From Hoylesella loescheii DSM 19665 = JCM 12249 = ATCC 15930 (GTDB taxonomy: Bacteria; Bacteroidota; Bacteroidia; Bacteroidales; Bacteroidaceae): a stretch of 64,000 nucleotides of DNA. The stretch lies in NCBI RefSeq assembly GCF_000378085.1, contig NZ_KB899210.1, positions 537,803 to 601,802 on the forward strand, in the 5' to 3' direction. The translations under genes were made by a program, and so were the position numbers. Of this stretch, positions 48,290 to 56,854 are shown piece by piece (within the stretch, counting starts at the first letter, position 1; every line of letters begins with the position of its first letter). The notes beneath the pieces are model-generated. The model did no database searches. It saw only the letters and a program-made list of their open reading frames with translations, and was not told where the DNA came from.

Positions 48290-48338
48290 CATAAAGAAAA
48301 ACAAAAAGGTTGTCTCTATAAACATAAAGACAACCTTT
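48290..48338 (-). terminator. Terminator of the C10 protease gene
   Basis: On the minus strand, AAAGGTTGTCT pairs with AGACAACCTTT over a 12-base loop (48338-48305), followed by a T-rich run. It lies 44 bases after the stop at 48382. Confidence 0.8.
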
Positions 48339-48381
48339 CAAAGTAATTTCCTTTCTACTAAAAAATAAAACTAACCTGTGT

Positions 48382-50817
48382 TTACTTTTTCATCATTTTC
48401 TTGCCATCAACAATATAGATACCCGCAGGAAGGCTTTCCCATGCCTGCGTTTGGCGCACTCCTTCAATATTAAAGATATCCTTTGGCGCTTTTTTTTCAC
48501 TTTCAAGCGATTCAATTGCAGTGGTTTTCAAATCGCCGACCGTATAGAACACGTTACGTTGTGCATTAGAATTCCAAACATCTTCACGCTTTCCACCTCG
48601 TTCAATTTCGAGATGTATTTCATAAGAATGGTTAGGTTTCAACATCGAGGCTTTAAAAGTGACACGCGTTTTGCTTGCATCGTTGGGTTTCTCGCAAGGC
48701 AAATAAACATTATTAGCAGAACCTAAATCAATCCATTTATTGTCTGTCAGGTCGTGTAAACGATAATAAATGCGCCCACGATAGCCTTCCCTTATTTGAT
48801 ATCCAGTCACTTTGGCATGCACTTGCAAGCCTATTTCTTTTATCTTATTGAGCTGGAAGGTGCTATAATTGGCGTTAGCACCATCCACTAAGAAGTCTAC
48901 AAAGTTAAACTCAATCGTTCCTTGGTGGGGATCGGGCAACACTTCTATCTCAAAAGGCTCTTTCATCGTAATGGGAACAATAAATTCTGAATTCTTTTTC
49001 TTAACCTTTATCGATAGGGTTACGCTGTATTTACCAACCTTTAATTTGCCGAAATCGCCAGGATTATTGTATAGCGCCTGCATGTTGATGGTAAAAGAAG
49101 TGTGCCCAAGACGCTGTGCAACAACGTTAGGTGTAAGCAAATAGGCATTATAAACCTTATTGGTTTCAAGGCTTTTAAGCGTCATCACCAAGTCGCCACG
49201 CACTTCTTCTCGCCCAGGGTTATACATAGTGAAGCTAAAAGCACCCATCTTGCCCGAGTCTTCATAGAAAGGAGCAAGCACACTTGGCCTCTTTTCAATG
49301 GTAACAACATTTTGGGGGTTGTTTGTATTGATGCGAACAGCGTTTGTTGTGAGTTCAACTTCCATTTCATTGGCGTGGTTAATGGGTTTCCACTCGCCGT
49401 TTTTCTTAGTCTGTTCATCCAGCATTTCAGAGAAGACGGGCACCAAACGATAGTGTCCATTGGGTAAACCTTCAAAGCTAATGTTAGTCAAATCAAAACT
49501 CATAGCGGTGAAAATGGATGCCCAAACTAGGTTGTCGCTGGCAGAGTTAAATATTTTCACCCGTTCGTTCTTGTGGTTATAAAGTGCCAGTGCAACCTTA
49601 CCGGTAAACACACCCAGCTTTCCTTTAACAGGACTATATGAGCCTAACTTTTTAATTGAAGCACTCAATTTCTCTGTTCGTGTTGCTTCTGTTTTGCTAA
49701 TGGTGAATGCAGTGGTGGCGCGAGCATCCAATCCACGTTCTATTTCCTTAAATGGAACGGCCTTACCATCATTGGGATGGGCAAAAACAACAGACATGTC
49801 ATCCCAAAATGTGCCACTAAGCGCAAAGCCTGTAACATTTAAATAAACGGTGTTTATATCAAAATAGCCATCGTTTAGTCCTTCCCATCCCCAGTTGGTA
49901 TGTAGAAAACCACGCTCATCATAGCCGTCGTAAACATAGGCATGTGGGCCTCCGCAAACCAAAACAGGATAGCCGTTGGATATTTCTTGCATCACTTCTT
50001 TGAGGAATTCGTTAGCAGGCAAGAAGTCTTTATCAAGGAAACGTACCGTATAATCAAACTTATCTCGAAGTGCATTGCACGCATATTGCAAGTTTGAGTC
50101 GCTCCCCTTGTGGTAATATCTCATGTTAACGGCTTTGCCAATGTCGCGCATCAGCACGCCAACAGCTTGCCTAGAGCGTTCTGAAAGCATCTTGTTAGAG
50201 GTGTCTTTCATATCACCCCACCAATAAGTAGGACTCTTCCTAGCTTCGTCGCCCTCTTTTTTAACATACCCTGTGGGACGGTTTTTGGGCCATTTGTGGT
50301 GGTACATCACTTGTGCTGTTGCAGTTGCTACACAGCCAGTAGGCGTTGTTTTGCCATCCACTATAAGTGTATATTTGTTATAAGGAAAATACTGGCTCCA
50401 CTTACAAGTAAGCAATGGCTCCACTTTTCGCTTGATTGGCATCTGCGTCGTTGGTGCTTGCTTACTGCTATTGCGTACAGCTTTCACCACTTGTTCATAA
50501 TCTTTTAGAAACTTCTTGAAGTATGGTGGTTGTTCGTCGCTATTCTTCGACATGTTATCACCATAGCCAACCAATTCGTTTAGTTTGCTTTCTCCCGACA
50601 CAATAACAAACTTTTTATCGCTAGAACTGGTAAAAATGTAATATGCAGGTTGCTCGTTGGTTTGTGACGAGCGTGTGGCAGGTGTGTTCTTCGATAACGT
50701 TGGGTTATTGATATACTTCGATGCAATGCTCAAAGCTTGTCCCTTTGTTATGGGATTTGCATTAGAAAGCACAACATTTGACAACACTGTTAGTGCTAAT
50801 AACAATGTCTTTTTCAT
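48382..50817 (-). CDS. Secreted C10 (streptopain/interpain-like) cysteine protease
   Basis: A secreted papain-fold protease of peptidase family C10, 811 residues from the ATG at 50817 (MKKTLLLALTVLSNVVLSNA is a good signal peptide; two earlier in-frame ATGs add an implausible leader). A pro-region runs to about residue 130 and ends in LTCKWSQYFPYN. The catalytic Cys lies in PTGCVATATAQVMYHHKWP and the His in GGPHAYVYDGYDERGF, followed by TNWGWEG, all characteristic of streptopain and interpain A. A long C-terminal part of beta domains ends in a sorting-like tail (DGKKMMKK). It is probably exported to the surface and may degrade host proteins. The promoter gives a 5' leader of about 190 bases. 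Confidence 0.9.
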   Translation of the reverse strand: MKKTLLLALTVLSNVVLSNANPITKGQALSIASKYINNPTLSKNTPATRSSQTNEQPAYYIFTSSSDKKFVIVSGESKLNELVGYGDNMSKNSDEQPPYFKKFLKDYEQVVKAVRNSSKQAPTTQMPIKRKVEPLLTCKWSQYFPYNKYTLIVDGKTTPTGCVATATAQVMYHHKWPKNRPTGYVKKEGDEARKSPTYWWGDMKDTSNKMLSERSRQAVGVLMRDIGKAVNMRYYHKGSDSNLQYACNALRDKFDYTVRFLDKDFLPANEFLKEVMQEISNGYPVLVCGGPHAYVYDGYDERGFLHTNWGWEGLNDGYFDINTVYLNVTGFALSGTFWDDMSVVFAHPNDGKAVPFKEIERGLDARATTAFTISKTEATRTEKLSASIKKLGSYSPVKGKLGVFTGKVALALYNHKNERVKIFNSASDNLVWASIFTAMSFDLTNISFEGLPNGHYRLVPVFSEMLDEQTKKNGEWKPINHANEMEVELTTNAVRINTNNPQNVVTIEKRPSVLAPFYEDSGKMGAFSFTMYNPGREEVRGDLVMTLKSLETNKVYNAYLLTPNVVAQRLGHTSFTINMQALYNNPGDFGKLKVGKYSVTLSIKVKKKNSEFIVPITMKEPFEIEVLPDPHQGTIEFNFVDFLVDGANANYSTFQLNKIKEIGLQVHAKVTGYQIREGYRGRIYYRLHDLTDNKWIDLGSANNVYLPCEKPNDASKTRVTFKASMLKPNHSYEIHLEIERGGKREDVWNSNAQRNVFYTVGDLKTTAIESLESEKKAPKDIFNIEGVRQTQAWESLPAGIYIVDGKKMMKK

Positions 50818-51010
50818 TTGTTCGTTCATTTTATTATTAAGTATTTTGGTTTGTTTTATCATTATTCGATGAAAGTTGACAATATAGCCTCAGCACATTT
50901 TTACTCCAAAAAGGTTGTGCCTACTAAATTCAAGTCGCTTTTGACAATTCAAGTTCATCTTCATTCACTATCTCATGGATGTCTCTTCATTGTTTTTTCT
51001 TTACGCATTG

Positions 51011-51042
51011 CAAAAGTAATATAATTTATTTTAACTTACAAA
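51011..51042 (-). promoter_or_regulatory. Promoter of the C10 protease gene
   Basis: Minus strand TTTG (51042-51039), 20-base spacer, TACTTTTG (51018-51011). Full consensus match. Confidence 0.75.
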
Positions 51043-51250
51043 TCCACATTGATTAAATAACAGTAACATCGTGTTTTTGCGAAAAACAAGATAATATTGG
51101 AGATTTTTTTACCTATAACCAAGGGCAATTACCATACATTATCCATTTACATGAAATAAGGTAATTCTCACTTCCCATAACATCTTTGAAGAAAGAAAAG
51201 AAGCTAATTTGGAGCGAAAAGCGATGAAAGCCATAACCAAGACAAAACAA

Positions 51251-51457
51251 AAAGCCCCTAAGTGTTGAGACTTAGGGACCTAATTCGCGATATAATGCGG
51301 AGAGAGGGGTTTATGAACCAAACTCTGCTAACTCGTTGTAATTAAATGTCCTATCAATTTTGACAAATCGGTCGTGTAGCATTTTTGTAGCAGTATTTTG
51401 ACTGCTTGATGACTACCATTCTGACTACCTTTTGAAAGAACAACTGCTCTCTTTTCT
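51251..51457 (-). ncRNA. Candidate small RNA (promoter to terminator, about 205 bases)
   Basis: A full-consensus minus-strand promoter (TTTG 51495-51492, 20 bases, TACCTTTG 51471-51464) is followed about 190 bases later by a strong terminator: CCCTAAGT/ACTTAGGG (51277-51256) over a six-base loop, then a T-rich run (51254-51243). No gene-like frame lies between; the best frames are 20 and 23 codons. A small untranslated RNA or a small-peptide mRNA fits. Confidence 0.45.
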
Positions 51458-51459
51458 TC

Positions 51460-51505
51460 GGTACAAAGGTATATAAAATTGTACCAACCTCCAAATCTTT
51501 GTACC
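51460..51505. promoter_or_regulatory. Promoter bracketed by a nine-base inverted repeat
   Basis: GGTACAAAG (51460-51468) and CTTTGTACC (51497-51505) are exact inverted copies, 28 bases apart. One overlaps the -7 element and the other the -33 element of the minus-strand promoter at 51464-51495, so a dimeric repressor covering the promoter is plausible. Confidence 0.5.
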
Positions 51506-51536
51506 ATAAATATTTAGAGATTTTACTGCTACACAT

Positions 51537-51590
51537 TCCAGTGCAAGGTGCAAGCCCTTATATATAAGGGGTCTTGCACCTTGCACTGGA
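51537..51590. repeat. 54-base near-perfect palindrome
   Basis: An 18-base arm (TCCAGTGCAAGGTGCAAG) is matched exactly by its complement 18 bases later; between them is a further 16-base palindrome CCCTTATATATAAGGG plus two unpaired bases. Total: 26 base pairs with almost no loop. No T-run follows on either strand. It lies 150-250 bases before the first gene of the mobile element. Confidence 0.85.
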
Positions 51591-51833
51591 GGACTTGTGC
51601 GTGATTGCCTAATATTGGTTGACCTTTTATAGCTTTATCACTAATAAAAGGTGAATTATGTTATTATTTATTTCTATATAAGTTTACTATATTTATCTTA
51701 TGCTTGATATAGAAACCCTTTGCATCCGCCACCAAACAAATAATTGCATCTGGTGCATGACGACTTGCAGAGGGTACATAAACTTGCGTGTGACGGGTTG
51801 CTCGTGCCAAGATGTTTCTATAACTTTATGTTT

Positions 51834-52181
51834 ATGAAAGAGTTACTGGAATTTCTTCGAAATGAGAGATTGAACAAACATCTAAAACAGGCGTATCTAG
51901 CTGAGAAATTGGGAGTTGATGAAAGCACAATATCCCGATGGGAGTCTGGTCAGATTACAATGGACTTTCTCCAAATAGTAAACTATGCGACTGTTTTGGA
52001 GATAGATGTTTATGAAATGTTTGCATATCTCGCAAGCAATGGACAAGATCTTCTCAGACCTATTGCAGAAGTACACGTTGGGGTGTATACAAAAGAAGCC
52101 TACAACTCTCTTATGCAATACCTTGCGAATTCTGGGATGGATATAACAATTAAAAGCACCAAGTTGAAAAGATGGAAATAA
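51834..52181 (+). CDS. Xre-family helix-turn-helix regulator
   Basis: A 115-residue DNA-binding protein. From the ATG at 51834 it opens MKELLEFLRNERLNKHLKQ and has an Xre helix-turn-helix at about residues 15-45 (AYLAEKLGVDESTISRWESG). The C-terminal 60 residues are unfamiliar. An earlier in-frame ATG 30 codons upstream reads into non-coding sequence. Its last codons overlap the next gene by ten bases, so it is the first gene of a four-gene coupled set ending at 54905, and probably regulates the element. Confidence 0.75.
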   Translation: MKELLEFLRNERLNKHLKQAYLAEKLGVDESTISRWESGQITMDFLQIVNYATVLEIDVYEMFAYLASNGQDLLRPIAEVHVGVYTKEAYNSLMQYLANSGMDITIKSTKLKRWK

Positions 52182-52552
52182 TCGCAGTAGAAAGCCAAGC
52201 CTATCAGGAACTGATAGATAGGCTCAACCGAATAGAGCAGTATGTTGAGCGCACTTCTCATCTTATCCAAGATATAGATGACGAGCTAGAGATGACAACC
52301 AAAGATCTTATCGGGACTCTGAATGTTTCAGAGTCCACCCTTTATCGCTGGCGCAAGAAACAGTTGGTACGGTATCGCTACACGGAGGGTGGCGATGTAC
52401 GCTACTTCTTCAAGTCTATCGTGATAGCCACGAAATGTAACCGGCTTCGCGTATCAGGTATGAGAAACGACGAGGTTCTTGGTCGGCTCAACCGTTTCAA
52501 GGACAATCTCATCATGAGTTCATGTCTTAACCCTAAAAACCGACAATTATGA
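52172..52552 (+). CDS. Excisionase-like helix-turn-helix protein
   Basis: A 126-residue protein with a coiled-coil-like N-terminus (about residues 8-40) and a MerR/excisionase-like winged helix at about 45-85 (TKDLIGTLNVSESTLYRWRKK then a wing GGDVRYFF). Such proteins are frequent in Bacteroidota mobile elements and act as recombination directionality factors or replication accessory proteins. It overlaps the genes on both sides (ten bases and four bases), which means tight coupling with the primase-helicase. Confidence 0.7.
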   Translation: MEIIAVESQAYQELIDRLNRIEQYVERTSHLIQDIDDELEMTTKDLIGTLNVSESTLYRWRKKQLVRYRYTEGGDVRYFFKSIVIATKCNRLRVSGMRNDEVLGRLNRFKDNLIMSSCLNPKNRQL

Positions 52553-54609
52553 TAGAAAAGGAACAGATTCTTTTGCTAACACAAGGAGGTCTGAATGTGT
52601 TTTCCCATTTCCTCGGCTTTGAGGTAAACCTTCATCGCAACTTCCGAAGCCCTTTCTATGACGATAGGCGGGCTTCCTGCCATATCTACTACGACAGGAA
52701 AACTTCTTCTTACAAATTCTATGATCATGGCGATACCACCTATTCAGGGGATTGCTTCTGGTTTGTGGCAACCCTCCGTAACTTGAACCTGAAAACAAGT
52801 TTTCCCGAAGTATTGGAAACGATTGTACAAGAACTTGGATTGTATTCTTTATATGATGGTGAAAAGCATAGCAGCCATATCACGTCAGCATATAAAAAAA
52901 CTATTGTTCCCACTCCTAAGGCTGATATAAACAAGTGTACGGAAGAACGTCCATATAGTTTTGAGATACAGCCTTTTGACGAAGGACTGCTGAACTATTG
53001 GGCGCATTATGGTATCCATGAGGATACACTCCGACGCTTTCGTGTACGGAGTCTTAAACGCTATGAAAGTGTATCTGCTGAAGGCAAAAAGTTTGAACTT
53101 CACAGTTCACCTACGGAACCTATGTTTGCCTATATCGGAAACGGCTATGCCAAGATATATCGCCCTCATAGCCCAAAAATCCGCTTTCTCTATGGCGGAC
53201 GTATGCCTGCCACTTATTGCTTCGGTATGGAACAGATTCCAACCAAAGGCGATATGCTTTTCATTACAGGCGGGGAAAAGGATGTGCTCTCATTGTATGC
53301 ACACGGCTTCAATGCCATCTGCTTCAACAGTGAAACGGCACAGATACCGGAAAGTATCATTGAGAGCCTTCAGCTTCGCTTTCGGCATATCATTCTTCTG
53401 TATGATGCTGACGAGACAGGCGTACGCGAGAGTCATAGACAAGCAGAACATTTGGCGGAATACAAGGTCTTGAGCCTTTCACTTCCGCTCATCGGCACGA
53501 AGTCTGAAAAAGACATTTCAGATTTCTTTGCCTTGGGCAACGGGGCAAAGGAACTGAAAGAGCTGCTTGCCAAGATGTTCTCAGGCCTATATAGCCAAAC
53601 TATGATGATGTTACGTTCCTGTGAAATTGACTATGAGAATCCACCGGACATTTCCAAATCGGTCGTGGCTGTGAATGGCGTTCCGCTGGGAACGCAGGAC
53701 AATCTGTTCTGCATTACCGGAGGTGAGGGGACAGGCAAGAGCAATTATGTCGGAGCCGTCCTTGCCGGAGCGTTGGGAGAAGAACGGCTGCCGATAGAGA
53801 AAACATTGGGATTGGAGATTACCGCCAACCCCAAAGGCTTGGCAGTCCTGCACTATGACACGGAACAGTCCGAGGCACAGCTGCACAAGAACTTGGGTAA
53901 GACATTGCGTAGGGCTTCTTTGACGGCAGTACCGGAGTTTTGCCATTCCCTATATCTTGCCTCTCTGTCCCGCAAGGACAGGCTGAAGCTTATCCGCGAG
54001 AGTATGGACTTGTTCCATCACAGGCATGGTGGCATCCATCTTGTGGTTATTGACGGTATTGCAGACCTGATACGCTCAGCTAATGACGAGACGGAGAGTA
54101 TTGCCATTGTTGATGAACTTTACCGCTTGGCAGGGATTTACAATACCTGCATTATCTGCGTGCTGCACTTCGTGCCTAACGGCATTAAGCTGCGCGGGCA
54201 TATCGGCTCGGAGCTTCAACGCAAGGCGGCAGGTATTCTTTCCATTGAGAAAGACGACAATCCAGAATACTCAGTGGTAAAGGCACTGAAAGTCCGTGAC
54301 GGAAGTCCGCTGGACGTACCGATGATGCTTTTCGGCTGGGACAAGGCTGAGGATATGCACGTCTATCGTGGTGAGAAATCCAAGGAAGACAAGGAAAAGC
54401 GCAAGACCGATGAACTGATTGGCGTTGTCAGGGAGGCTTTCCGAAATTCTTTCAAGCTCACTTATCAGGAACTTTGTGAGGTTCTGATGCGGGAGATGGG
54501 AATCAAGGACAGAACTGCGAAGAAATACATCGCCTACATGAAAGAACAACGTATCTTAGCACAAGATACCAATGGCAACTATCAAAAAGGAGAACTATGC
54601 CGTACATAG
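52549..54609 (+). CDS. Toprim primase / RepA-like helicase protein
   Basis: A 686-residue replication protein. The first 120 residues look like a primase zinc-ribbon region that has lost its metal-binding cysteines ([20 protein letters not shown]). About residues 220-330 form a toprim domain ([16 protein letters not shown] with Glu, then [13 protein letters not shown] with the Asp pair). About 385-600 form a RecA/RepA-like ATPase: Walker [10 protein letters not shown] near 395 and Walker [11 protein letters not shown]. The C-terminal 70 residues contain a winged-helix-like DNA-binding piece. It should prime and unwind the circular form of the element for replication. Start ATG overlaps the previous stop (ATGA). 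Confidence 0.82.
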   Translation: MIEKEQILLLTQGGLNVFSHFLGFEVNLHRNFRSPFYDDRRASCHIYYDRKTSSYKFYDHGDTTYSGDCFWFVATLRNLNLKTSFPEVLETIVQELGLYSLYDGEKHSSHITSAYKKTIVPTPKADINKCTEERPYSFEIQPFDEGLLNYWAHYGIHEDTLRRFRVRSLKRYESVSAEGKKFELHSSPTEPMFAYIGNGYAKIYRPHSPKIRFLYGGRMPATYCFGMEQIPTKGDMLFITGGEKDVLSLYAHGFNAICFNSETAQIPESIIESLQLRFRHIILLYDADETGVRESHRQAEHLAEYKVLSLSLPLIGTKSEKDISDFFALGNGAKELKELLAKMFSGLYSQTMMMLRSCEIDYENPPDISKSVVAVNGVPLGTQDNLFCITGGEGTGKSNYVGAVLAGALGEERLPIEKTLGLEITANPKGLAVLHYDTEQSEAQLHKNLGKTLRRASLTAVPEFCHSLYLASLSRKDRLKLIRESMDLFHHRHGGIHLVVIDGIADLIRSANDETESIAIVDELYRLAGIYNTCIICVLHFVPNGIKLRGHIGSELQRKAAGILSIEKDDNPEYSVVKALKVRDGSPLDVPMMLFGWDKAEDMHVYRGEKSKEDKEKRKTDELIGVVREAFRNSFKLTYQELCEVLMREMGIKDRTAKKYIAYMKEQRILAQDTNGNYQKGELCRT

Positions 54610-54905
54610 ATTATAAAACCAAAGATACTTGGCAAAAACGCCTGTTTGACAAGCTGATGAGTGTCGAGGATAAACTCGACCGGTTGCTTGTCCTGCAAGA
54701 GCAATCCGTCGATACAACTGTCCATCCACCCCTGAAACCGGAATATCTGGATATCATAGATGTATCCAAGATACTCAAAGTAGAACAAAAGACCATCTAC
54801 AACTGGGTGTGGGCAGGGAAGATTCCTTATCTCAAAGCTAACGGACGATTGCTTTTCCTTCGGGAAGAGATAGATGAAATGTTACGTAAACGAGATGGCT
54901 GGTAG
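54597..54905 (+). CDS. Excisionase-family DNA-binding protein
   Basis: A 102-residue protein whose second half (about residues 50-98) is a helix-turn-helix of the excisionase/MerR type ([20 protein letters not shown], then [23 protein letters not shown]). It overlaps the primase-helicase gene by 13 bases and is the last of the coupled set. It may control excision of the element or act with the recombinase outside the window. Confidence 0.75.
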   Translation: MPYIDYKTKDTWQKRLFDKLMSVEDKLDRLLVLQEQSVDTTVHPPLKPEYLDIIDVSKILKVEQKTIYNWVWAGKIPYLKANGRLLFLREEIDEMLRKRDGW

Positions 54906-54927
54906 TAGCAGACGACATTCTGATGTA

Positions 54928-54968
54928 TTAGATTTTGGCAATATATTTGTTTTATTGCCAAAATCTAA
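54928..54968. promoter_or_regulatory. Inverted repeat over the abiE promoter (putative operator)
   Basis: TTAGATTTTGGCAAT (54928-54942) and ATTGCCAAAATCTAA (54954-54968) are exact inverted copies around 11 bases. The repeat spans the -33 element of the abiE promoter and abuts its -7 element. AbiEi antitoxins are known to repress their own promoter by binding inverted repeats, so this is the likely operator. Confidence 0.7.
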
Positions 54969-54977
54969 CTATCTTTG
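54946..54977 (+). promoter_or_regulatory. Promoter of the abiE operon
   Basis: TTTG (54946-54949), 20-base spacer, TATCTTTG (54970-54977): full consensus. It excludes an in-frame ATG at 54975 as the start of the antitoxin. Confidence 0.75.
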
Positions 54978-55001
54978 CACCGGACCATTAGTGATAGCAG
55001 A

Positions 55002-55712
55002 ATGAATGTCAGTAATATAATTGTAGATTTTGCAAACACCAACAAGGAATTCAGAACGAATGACTTGTCTGAGTATCTTTCTGGGAAGATTGAACTTTCC
55101 AAGAAGATGTTGTCCTGGCACTTACGCAAGTTGCTGGACGAAAAAAAAATATTCAGAATAAGCAAAGGAGTGTATACAACAACCCCTAAAGCCATTTTCC
55201 GTCCTGTTCCTAATGCTCACTCCATTCGATTGTATAAGAAATTAAAGGTGGAATATCCCTTATTGGACTTTTGTGTTTATAACGGCGAAATACTGTCAGA
55301 CTTGCAGCATCACCTGTCGTACAACAACAATATCTATATAGAAACGGAGCGCGATGCCACTGAAACCATTTTCCACTTTGTACAGGATATGCACGAACGC
55401 AGTTTCCTTTCGCCGAAGGAGGATATTATGTCCGATTATATCCGGTTGGACAAAAGTTCCTTTATTGTGAAGCCTCTTGTTTCAGAATCGCCCATACAGG
55501 AAGTAAACGGCATAAATGTACCAAGAATTGAGAAACTCTTGGTTGATATCCAATGTGACAGGGATTTCTTCTACCTGCAAGGTCAAGAGTCCTTGTACAT
55601 GATGCAGAATGCCTTTGCCAACTATAATGTGAATATTGGCATGTTACTGCGATATGCCTCACGGCGCAATATTAAACCGCAAATAGAAAAATATATCAAG
55701 GAATTTGTATGA
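55002..55712 (+). CDS. AbiEi-family antitoxin
   Basis: A 236-residue antitoxin of a type IV AbiE toxin-antitoxin pair; AbiEi proteins bind DNA through an N-terminal winged helix and are not thought to touch the toxin. Here the winged helix is at about residues 5-65 (LSKKMLSWHLRKLLDEKKIFRISKGVY), followed by a larger domain with LLDFCVYNGEILSD, as in AbiEi/DUF6088 proteins. I start at the ATG at 55002 because of the promoter at 54946-54977. Its stop overlaps the toxin start by four bases. Confidence 0.8.
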   Translation: MNVSNIIVDFANTNKEFRTNDLSEYLSGKIELSKKMLSWHLRKLLDEKKIFRISKGVYTTTPKAIFRPVPNAHSIRLYKKLKVEYPLLDFCVYNGEILSDLQHHLSYNNNIYIETERDATETIFHFVQDMHERSFLSPKEDIMSDYIRLDKSSFIVKPLVSESPIQEVNGINVPRIEKLLVDIQCDRDFFYLQGQESLYMMQNAFANYNVNIGMLLRYASRRNIKPQIEKYIKEFV

Positions 55713-56776
55713 TCAAGAAAGAATGTATGACCACCGAGTGGATAAAATCCATTTCTGTGCGTAACAAGTATAAAGACCTGAATCTGATAGAGAAAGTTAT
55801 CAGGGCAATGTTGCTGTTGGAGATGCTGAAATTGTCAGGTTGCCCGTTCTGTTTCAAGGGCGGTTCGGCTCTGATGCTTATTTTGGGTGAGTCCGCTCAC
55901 CGACTATCCATCGACATTGACATTATCTGCCCACCCGGGACGGATATTGAGCCATATTTGAAAGATATAGAAAAGTTCGGCTTCATATCTAAGACCCTTG
56001 ATGAGCGGCAGCAGAGGGACACGAATATTCCCAAGAGCCACTCGAGATTCTTTTATCATATCGCTTATAAGAACGATGATAAACCTGCGTATATACTGCT
56101 TGATGTCCTCTACGAGGATTTACAATACCATGCGACTGAAGAAGTTGAGATTAAAGGCCCTTTTATAGAACTGGACGATGAGCCATTGAAGGTAACCGTG
56201 CCATCCGCTGACGACATTCTTGGTGATAAACTTACGGCATTTGCCCCCAATACCTCGGGTATTCCTTATATCAAGGGAGGTAGAGACCGCTCGTTGGAAA
56301 TTATCAAGCAGCTATATGATGTAGGCAGGCTGTTTGAACATTCCGGTAACTTTCAGCACACTAAGGATACTTTCACCCAAATCGGGAAAATAGAATTGCA
56401 ATACCGGGGCTTACCCGCTGAACTTTCACTCATTTATGAGGATATTAGAGAGACCGCATTGTGTCTGGCGACTAGAGGGCAAATTGGTAAAGGTGATTTC
56501 AAAATGCTACAAAGTGGCATTAAGAAAATAGACGGCTACATCTATAAGGGGAAATATCGCATAGAAGAAGCTATCGTGGATTCGGCTCGTGCAGCTTACC
56601 TTGTTACTTCAATAGAAAAATCAAATACAGAAATAGAGAGATACGATGGAAATCCGAACACCATACTTGCTATGGAATTGTCTCCTTCCGTCAATAATAA
56701 ACTCAACAGATTGAAGAAAATACTACCTGAAGCTTTTTTCTATTGGGTCAAGACAAGCGAACTATTACAAAAATAA
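55709..56776 (+). CDS. AbiEii-family nucleotidyltransferase toxin
   Basis: A 355-residue nucleotidyltransferase of the AbiEii/MNT family, the toxin that stops growth during phage infection by modifying tRNA or other targets. The fold's core is FKGGSALMLI (Gly51-Gly52-Ser53) followed by RLSIDIDI with the metal-binding Asp69 and Asp71. The C-terminal half is helical as usual. It starts inside the antitoxin stop (ATGA), giving translation coupling. The pair is bounded by two near-identical inverted repeats. Confidence 0.85.
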   Translation: MIKKECMTTEWIKSISVRNKYKDLNLIEKVIRAMLLLEMLKLSGCPFCFKGGSALMLILGESAHRLSIDIDIICPPGTDIEPYLKDIEKFGFISKTLDERQQRDTNIPKSHSRFFYHIAYKNDDKPAYILLDVLYEDLQYHATEEVEIKGPFIELDDEPLKVTVPSADDILGDKLTAFAPNTSGIPYIKGGRDRSLEIIKQLYDVGRLFEHSGNFQHTKDTFTQIGKIELQYRGLPAELSLIYEDIRETALCLATRGQIGKGDFKMLQSGIKKIDGYIYKGKYRIEEAIVDSARAAYLVTSIEKSNTEIERYDGNPNTILAMELSPSVNNKLNRLKKILPEAFFYWVKTSELLQK

Positions 56777-56779
56777 TCA

Positions 56780-56822
56780 GTTAGGTTTTGGCAATAAACA
56801 AGCGTTATTGCCAAAATCTAAC
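56780..56822. repeat. Second copy of the abiE inverted repeat, downstream
   Basis: GTTAGGTTTTGGCAATAA (56780-56797) and TTATTGCCAAAATCTAAC (56805-56822) pair over a seven-base loop with one G-T pair. The sequence is nearly the same as the operator at 54928-54968. It starts four bases after the abiEii stop, has no T-run on the plus strand and sits between two convergent genes. Confidence 0.75.
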
Positions 56823-56854
56823 CAGCTCAACAAATAACTACAAATACACTTCCA

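Larger units (their letters stand above)
46658..48381. other. Gene-poor region with repeat array D
   Basis: About 1.7 kb between two genes for large secreted proteins. It contains the promoter at 46932-46939, array D at 47634-47727, an interrupted frame at 47903-48151 and the terminator of the protease gene. Frames at 47245-47430 (plus) and 47803-48099 (minus) have no recognisable features. The composition is AT-rich throughout. Confidence 0.5.
50863..51833. other. Intergenic boundary region between chromosome and mobile element
   Basis: This stretch holds the protease promoter, a candidate small RNA with its promoter and terminator, the 54-base palindrome and a second inverted repeat (ACCTTTTAT at 51622-51630 and ATAAAAGGT at 51644-51652). 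I could not identify an attachment-site duplication because the other end of the element is outside the window. Confidence 0.5.

Noticed and set aside
51354..51536. 60-codon minus-strand frame
   Set aside because: Most of it lies upstream of, or over, the strong promoter at 51464-51495, so only its last third could be transcribed from there.
51240..51833. Attachment site of the mobile element (core like GTAnnTTTGC)
   Set aside because: Promoter elements in this phylum resemble that core, and the other end of the element is not in the window, so no direct repeat can be shown.
56780..56822. Terminator of the abiE operon
   Set aside because: The hairpin has no T-run on the plus strand and nearly copies the operator upstream, so a regulatory or structural repeat is the better reading.
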